Shown in pieces: positions 58,288 through 64,000 of a stretch of 64,000 nucleotides of DNA. This stretch comes from Mauremys mutica. Lineage: Eukaryota; Chordata; Testudines; Geoemydidae. The notes under the pieces are model-generated. The model made no database searches and was not told the origin of the DNA. It worked only from the letters and a program-made list of their open reading frames with translations. The translations under genes were made by a program, and so were the position numbers. The stretch lies in contig NC_059082.1 of assembly GCF_020497125.1 (NCBI RefSeq), forward strand, positions 53,466,524-53,530,523. The letters run 5' to 3'. The first letter of the stretch is position 1; each line of letters begins with the position of its first letter.

Positions 58288-58677
58288 TTACCAGGATAAA
58301 ATTAACCCCAACACAGAGGCGCTTGCAAGGTTCTTTGCATCACTTAAGTCCTTAATACCAGGCATTGTTATAGAAGGGACCTTCCACAGTCCAACTGCAT
58401 GTGGGTGGTTTTTCAGAGGTCCTGGCCAGTATAATGAGTAGCAAGAATATTCTGTGGAATCCAGTGGGGCTATAATGGGTAGCAAGAATATTCTGTGGAA
58501 TCCCCGTGGCTTGAAATAGGAATAACAAACACCAAATACATGGTTTCCATCATCAGCACCCCAACTGTAAAAATTGTTCCAGGACCCTTGAATCCCTACA
58601 AAAGCTGCAATGATGGCATAGGAAGAAACATAATGCTTCCATTCACATTTTGTTGGACCCAGGGTTCCCAATAGCAT
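58288..58677 (-). other. Unrecognised 129-codon open frame with tandem duplication
   Basis: Minus-strand frame starting MLLGTLGPTKCEWKHYVSSY with GIQGSWNNFYSWGADDGNHV and ending SASVLGLILSW. No family recognised. On the + strand, GTAGCAAGAATATTCTGTGG plus AATCC occurs twice (58439-58463 and 58478-58502). The 39-bp unit keeps the minus-strand frame (RIFLLPIIAPLDS and EYSCYSLYW). It could be a repeat, a processed pseudogene piece or chance. It lies inside a CREBBP intron with no splice-site evidence. Confidence 0.25.
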
Positions 58678-59521
58678 TACTTAAAAGGGAGGAGGGAGAG
58701 AGCAGGGAAGTATATCTAATGAAAATATTATCTTAGAACTTAAAGAATTTTCAGTTTAAAAATGGTAAAATACAAAAAAGTATATAATTTCTTTAGATTT
58801 CAAGTGGGGAAAAAAAATAGTTTAAATTAACGTCCACAGTTACTTAGCACATATGAGGTCCAGACTTTGTTTCTCCTGTCTCTCGGCTGGGGATATTAAT
58901 AAACTATATAAAAATTGCATGAAAAGAAACACACATTAAAGGAAAAGCAAGCTCTAAGTAATGAGAAATGAACAAGAAAGATTGGAATTGAGAGAGGAAT
59001 GTATTTTGTTCTTTAGAAGTCATAGGTTCTAGCAGTTCAAAAGGTTTTTATTATGGTTTAAATCTGGAACATACTCCTATGTTTGGGAACTTATAAACAG
59101 ATATTTACATTTTATAGTTCACCATTTAAACTATATTAACTTGTAAAGCAGTGAATTACAAGTTATATTTACCACTCAGACCTAAACAAGGCTTCATATG
59201 CCTAGATGTTGAAAAGATCTCATAAGTATCTGATTTTACGTGCTATACAGTATGCTATGTTACCAGGGCACAATGATTAATACAGTATCCTAAACAGCCT
59301 GATTTACTTGATTTTTGTGGTATTGTCTGACTGCTGGTATTTTAATAGGTAAAGAAAGACAAATCCTGTATAAAACCAGACTTCAATTTAAGTTTGTACG
59401 GTAATGGTGGTAGTTTGATATAAAAATACAATTTTTATTTAATCTTCTTTTTTAATTAATAATGTCTTTCTTCTCTATGGCTGTTTTTTGCATTGGTTCC
59501 ATGACAAATATTTTCTTAAAC

Positions 59522-59939
59522 CAGAGGTTTTCAAACTCTTTCAGAGTATGGATCATATTTTAATTGAAATTTTGCATTTAATTTAATATAAGTTTTGTCG
59601 GGGGATAGGGGGGATAATTTTTACAGTTTCATTTTCTTCTTCAGTTCATCTTCCCTACCCCACTGTTTTGTTCCTCTCGCCTTTCCCTGCTCTCTTGTAA
59701 AGATTGCATGGCCATCTGGTTTCCTCCTGCCTGTGATGTTACTCTCCTTCTGGCAGCCCCCTGAAGTGGCTAGCAATCCTAGCACACTGGTGGCTTCAGT
59801 TCCTAAGAGCAGCTTCAGCGTCCGTTCTTTCTCCCACTTCCCCCAATTTGTTTTAGTAGTGGCCCGTTCTAGAGACGTTGAAACAAGGATGAGAAGATGA
59901 AAAGTCAGTTCTATGTAGACCACAAGTTAAGAACCACTA
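59522..59939. mobile_element. hAT-type MITE with 8-bp duplication
   Basis: Left end CAGAGGTTTTCAAACTCTTT; right end GTTAAGAACCACTA, whose complement reads TAGTGGTTCTTAAC. Flanks TCTTAAAC (59514-59521) and GCTTAAAC (59940-59947) agree in 7 of 8 positions. The interior is noncoding despite open frames on both strands. Confidence 0.8.
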
Positions 59940-59947
59940 GCTTAAAC

Positions 59948-60735
59948 AGCAAAATTTGCAAATATTGTAAAAGAACAGGGCTTTAAAAATGCATTTGCCC
60001 ATAGAAAGCTTTTCTGGGCAATTGCTGTCAACTTCTATAATATCCAAGCTTCTTTTTTTCTTTAATTTCAAACATTCCTGGTTGCCAAGATAAACTTCCA
60101 AATATAAATCTAATTTAACTGTTACAGTGTCATCTTCCTAAATATGTATAGAGATGGCTCCAGTATCTCTGTTGCTGCTCAGAGCTCTGGTCAGTTTTCA
60201 CCCTGCTGCAGTTTGGCAGTCTTGTCAGTGTTCACTATGCCTGTTCAGAATCATTTGGTCATCTGAAAAACGGACAAGACTCAGGTCAGTTTTACTTAGC
60301 TACTTCGGAGAATTATGATCAGCAACGGAGGAAGGATCTGGAACTGTGCAGTGGGGGAGACTTGTAAACTGACTAGGGAAGAGTGGACACTTCCCCATTC
60401 AGCACCTAGAAAACTTAAGGGAAGGACAGAGTAGTAGAGACAAACTTTCCCTCACAGAAAGCATTTGGCTAGTAGAAGGTTGAAGAGCGAAGATCCCATG
60501 CCATCATCACAGCAACTAGGAGGCTCTGTTGAGGGAGAGACCAGAGAGAGAGAGTGCCACTTCTGCTTTAGATTGAGCATTTCAGATTTGTCAGACACCA
60601 ACTAGCAGGAAAAGATGGAGATCCTGAACAGCAGTTTGCATGCTCTTTTCCAGTGACTGGTTGGCTTCTCATCTGACCATTGCTCTTAAAGAATGGTATT
60701 GGTATTTGGCTATTAGGAATAGTCCCCCTGTCATT
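59948..60735. other. Intron sequence, unassigned
   Basis: No repeat or gene recognised. A short (GA)n run lies near 60539-60556. Confidence 0.4.
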
Positions 60736-60738
60736 TAA

Positions 60739-62936
60739 GGGTACGTCTGCACTCCGGGATTATTCCGATTTTACATAAACCGGTTTAGTAAAACAGATTG
60801 TATAAAGTCGAGTGCACGCGGCCACACCAAGCACAGTAATTCGGTGGTGTGCGTCCACGGTCCGAGGCTAGCATCTATTTCTGGAGCGTTGCACTGTGGG
60901 TAGCTATTCCGTAGCTATCCCACAGTCTCCCCCGCCCCTTGGAATTCTGGGTTGAGATCCCAGTGCCTGATGGGGCAAAAATCATTGTCGCGGGTGGTTC
61001 TGGGTAAATGTCGTCAGTCACTCCTTCCTCTGGGAAAGCAACGGCAGACAATCATTTCGCGCCTTTTTTCCCTGGATTGCCCTGGCAGACGCCATAGCAT
61101 GGCAACCATGGAGCCTGTTTTGCCTTTTGTCACTGTCACCGTATGTGTACTAGATGCCGCTGACGGAGGCGATTCAGCAGCGCTACACAGCAGCATTCAT
61201 TTGCTTTTGCATGATAGCAGAGATGGTTATCAGCCGTTCTGTACCATCTACTGCCATTGTAAATTGGCAATGAAATGACGGTTACCAGTCCTTCTATACT
61301 GTACTGTCTGCTGCTGTCATGGGTGCCCCTGGCTGTCGTCGGCTGGGGGCGCAAAAGACAAAAATGGGAATGACTCCCCGAGTCAATCCCTCCTTTATGG
61401 TATTTAAAAATAGAATCAGTCCTGCATAGAATATGGGCAAGTGTACTAGAGAACCAGTGTATCAGGGAACCAGAGAGCACAGCCGCTCCATGTCAGATCC
61501 CACAGAAATGATGAGCTGCATGCCATTCACGGGGGGTGCCCCTGCAACAACACCACCTGTTGTTTCCCTCCTCCCCCAGCCTTCCTGGGCTACCGTTGCG
61601 GTGTCCCCCCATTTGTGTGATGAAGTAATAAAGAATGCAGGAATAAGAAACAGTGACTTGTTAGTGAGATGAAAATGAGGGGAAGGCAGCCTCCAGCTGC
61701 TATGATAGTCCAGACAGGACATTAAGTAGTGTGGGGGAGAGGAGCCCAATATCCTGCTGCTATGATAGACCAGGCAGTACAGAATCTTTGCTTTACACAT
61801 GAAGGGCGGGAGCTGATGGAGCTCAGCCCCCTGTTGCTATGATGAAGATGGTTACCAGCCGTTCTGTACCATCTACTGGGAATGACCAGGAGTTTTTAAC
61901 CCAGGCGCCCCCGGCCAACCTCAACGGAGGCCAGCCAGGAGCACTCACGGGCTGATGATGAGGATGGATACCAGTCCTACTTCACTGTACCATCTGCCAC
62001 AAGGCTGATGATGACGATGGATATCAGTCATATTGTACCATCTGCCACCAGGGAGGGGGAAAGAGGATGCTGCAGGTCACTGCCGCAGCATCGCATCTAC
62101 CAGCAGCATTCAGTACACATAGGGTGACATTTTAAAAAGTCAAGAGACGATTTTTTTTCCTTTTACTTCTGGAGGTGGGGGGCGTAAATTGACGAGCTAT
62201 GCCCTGAACCACCCCGGACAATGTGTTTGACCCTACAGGCATTGGGAGCTCAGCCAAGAATGAAAATACTTTTTGGAGACTGCAGGAACTCTGGGATAGC
62301 TTGAGTCCTAAGTCCCCCCTCCCTCCCTCCATGAGCGTCCATTTGATTCTTTTGGCTTTCCATTACGCTTGTCACGCAGGGCTTTCCGTTACGCTTGTCA
62401 CGCAGCAGTGTGCTGAGTCCCTGCTGTGGCCTCTGTCTGGAGATTTTTTTAAAATGCTTTGGAATTTCGTATTCTGTAACGGATCTCTGATAGAACAGAT
62501 TTGTCTGCCCATACAGCGATCACATCCGTACGGTCCATGCTGGAGCTCTTTTTGGATTTGGATTTGGGACTGCATCGCCACCCGTGCTGATCGGAGCTCC
62601 ACGCTGGGCAAACAGGAAATGATATTCAAAAGTTCGCGGGGCTTTTCCTGTCTACCTGGCCACTCCATCCGAGTTCAGATTGCTGTCCAGAGCGGTCACA
62701 GTGGTGCACTGTGGGATACCGCCCGGAGGCCAATACTGTCGATTTGCGGCCACACTAACCCTAATCCGATACGCTAATACCGTATTAGCGCTACTCCTCT
62801 CGTTAGGGAGGAGTACAGAAACCGGTTTAAAGAGCCCTTTATATCGATATAAAGGGCCTCTTAGTGTGGACGGGTGCGGCGTTAAATCGGTTTAACGCTC
62901 CTAAAATCTGTTTAAACGCGTAGTGTAGACCAGGCC
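60739..62936. mobile_element. PIF/Harbinger element C with ADD-like modules
   Basis: A 2,198-bp element between TAA duplications (60736-60738, 62937-62939). Left end GGGTACGTCTGCACTCCGGG; right end GCGTAGTGTAGACCAGGCC. It is the inverse orientation of element B and shares most of its length. A Myb/SANT remnant is on - at about 62420-62560 (compare EILDLIAVWGDKSVLSE in element B). ADD-like modules lie on + (listed separately). The left subterminal segment matches element A in the same orientation. Confidence 0.88.
61213..62049 (+). repeat. Dispersed ADD-like modules in Harbinger C (five)
   Basis: Modules at about 61213-61258 (DGYQPFCTIYC), 61270-61315 (DGYQSFYTVL), 61841-61882 (YDEDGYQPFCTIYWE), 61953-62001 ([11 protein letters not shown]) and 62004-62049 ([13 protein letters not shown]). 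The third is preceded by TGGAGCTC at the position corresponding to the [13 protein letters not shown] stretch of the DNMT3B-like ADD in element A. Spacer units GCTATGATAGTCCAGACAGG recur at about 61699 and 61759. Stops separate the modules, so no long protein is encoded. Confidence 0.7.
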
Positions 62937-62939
62937 TAA

Positions 62940-64000
62940 GTGTCTGTTTAGGTGTACCTATTCCTGTGTGTGAGGGGAGACCGAAATTGGTGAAATAGAT
63001 TAGATAGGAATATTTGCAGAGAGAGAGAGAGATTTGGGGCAAAGAAGTGGGAGAAGGAGTATTCAGAGCTAGACAAATTAAGACTGGAAATAAGGCATAC
63101 ATTTTTAACAGTGAGAGTCATTAACCATTGAAATAGCTTTCCAAGGGTTGTGGTGGATTCTCCATCCTTGACCATTTTTAAAACAAGATTGGATTTTTTT
63201 TTCTAAAAGATCTGCTTTCAGAATTATTTTGGGGAAGTTCTATGGCTCTTAGGAAGTCAGACTAGAATGATCGCAGGGTACCTTGGGGCTTCGGAATCTA
63301 TGAATCTAAATGTAAAACTAATCTTTACCCAGTCTTCTCTACAATACTACCCTTACTTTCATACCTGTGTTTGAAAAGCCCAAACCAAACATGTTTCTTG
63401 CCAGCAGGGAAGAAACTAAAATAATCATTGTTGCTTATACCCAGAAAAAGCACTCTGATACTATGGTGATGGTGTCCACATAAGAACCTAGACAGACAAA
63501 ATATAGGGGAGACTGGTAGAGAACACAGTGTAGGGTTGATCAGGGCGTCAGGAGGCTGGCGGAAGAGAGAGAAAAGAGGAGGCAGACACCAAAATCATGA
63601 TTTCTTTTTTCCAAGATGATCTGTCATAGGAAACCAAATTAAAACGGAACGAAGCTATGGAGGAAAAAAGGTATAACACAAGCAAGAAGCTTCATGGACT
63701 GCTGGCAAAGTGGGCAACTTTGCATGGGAAGGGCTTTGCCTCCCGCACTCATGGAGGAGGTGCTCATGGTTGGGTTTGAGCTCCCCAACCCCCCCAGGAG
63801 GGGTAAAACCACCCTCGGCTGCATCAACCACTGTAATTTTGCCCCCAGCCAAGCTCCACACATGGAGACACATGCCCCACAGGCCATGCGGGTATCAGCC
63901 TTCGCCTCCCCAAGCCCGCTGGCTTGCAAGGCTGGATGAGTTTGGGGACAGCGGCTGTGGAGAGTCTGGGGCAGCGTGGCACTCCATCCTGCGGAGCAGA
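62940..64000. other. Intron sequence with old CR1/L3-like 3' end
   Basis: About 63085-63305 resembles the 3' end of a CR1/L3-type LINE (TTTTTAACAGTGAGAGTCAT, GGTTGTGGTGGATTCTCCAT, ending CGGAATCTATGAATCTA). About 63690-64000 is GC-rich with an 81-codon open frame of unknown nature. No CREBBP exon. Confidence 0.45.

Larger units (their letters stand above)
55302..59513. other. CREBBP intron after the PHD finger, proximal part
   Basis: Holds the TG/TA microsatellite at 55690-55810, the palindromic repeat at 56948-57066 and the odd open frame at 58288-58677. No exon of the HAT domain was found. Confidence 0.5.
1..64000 (+). other. CREBBP: CREBBP (CBP) locus, internal part
   Basis: CBP is a nuclear transcriptional co-activator and lysine acetyltransferase. 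It bridges DNA-bound activators such as phospho-CREB and MYB to the transcription machinery and acetylates histones. Eighteen exons were found by reading conserved protein blocks and checking each AG acceptor, GT donor and phase. The joined frame is open for 895 codons. Order: post-TAZ1 linker, KIX, Q/P-rich linker, acidic psi-K-x-E region, bromodomain, RING, PHD, start of HAT. The choice of CREBBP over EP300 rests on RKAWHEHVTQDLR and ANSRDEYY in KIX, KFCTKLAEVFEQ in the bromodomain, IQGENVTLGDD in the RING region and FVDCKECGRKM in the PHD finger, which are CBP-type as I recall the family. Both ends of the gene lie outside the window. No promoter or terminal exon is visible. Confidence 0.95.

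Noticed and set aside
59595..59923. 100-codon frames on both strands
   Set aside because: They lie inside the hAT-type MITE and show no transposase motifs.
55302..64000. Search for the first HAT-domain exon
   Set aside because: No sequence encoding the expected continuation after KENKFSAK was found; it must lie past the window end.
1..64000. CRISPR arrays, bacterial operons, tRNA or rRNA genes
   Set aside because: The sequence is vertebrate. The only tRNA-like sequence is the head of the SINE at 19311-19494.

Overview
The window is vertebrate genomic DNA. It holds the middle part of one protein-coding gene, CREBBP (CREB-binding protein, CBP), on the + strand. The gene is spread over large introns that are loaded with transposable elements. 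A cryptodiran turtle is the likely source. A tRNA-derived SINE at 19311-19494 has a CR1-like 3' tail and matches the tortoise PolIII/SINE (Cry) type as I remember it. CR1 3' ends, DIRS-like elements and PIF/Harbinger elements with 3-bp target duplications fit the same source. The species call is an inference from repeat types.

Gene layout: 18 exons (4834-5076 to 55301) splice in consistent phase into 2,685 nt (895 codons) with no in-frame stop. They cover the linker after TAZ1, the complete KIX domain (6533-16354), the Q/P/S/T-rich linker, the acidic psi-K-x-E region (22612-23223), the bromodomain (41067-45836), the RING/CH2 region (46327-53671), the PHD finger (54615-55301) and the first residues leading into the acetyltransferase domain. 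The 5' exons (TAD, NRID, TAZ1) and the 3' exons (HAT, ZZ, TAZ2, NCBD) lie outside. CREBBP was chosen over its paralogue EP300 from diagnostic residues in KIX, bromodomain, RING and PHD.

Intron content: the 8.4-kb intron at 7740-16161 holds a hAT element with a perfect 8-bp target duplication, a decayed DIRS retroelement, a fold-back hAT and a small retroposon copy. The 17.8-kb intron at 23224-41066 holds Harbinger element A (24297-27253), a nearly full-length DIRS element with inverted terminal repeats and a CR1 nested inside it (27262-33070), a double-hairpin MITE and Harbinger element B (37060-39227). The 4.4-kb intron at 41186-45596 holds an internally deleted DIRS copy. The last, open-ended intron holds Harbinger element C (60739-62936).

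The most unusual content is in the Harbinger elements. Element A carries, on the minus strand, about 0.95 kb of intronless sequence that reads as the PWWP-to-ADD part of the DNA methyltransferase DNMT3B, interrupted by stops. Elements B and C each carry several dispersed copies of a short motif resembling the start of the same ADD zinc-finger segment. This looks like capture, and then amplification, of a host epigenetic-regulator fragment by a DNA transposon family.
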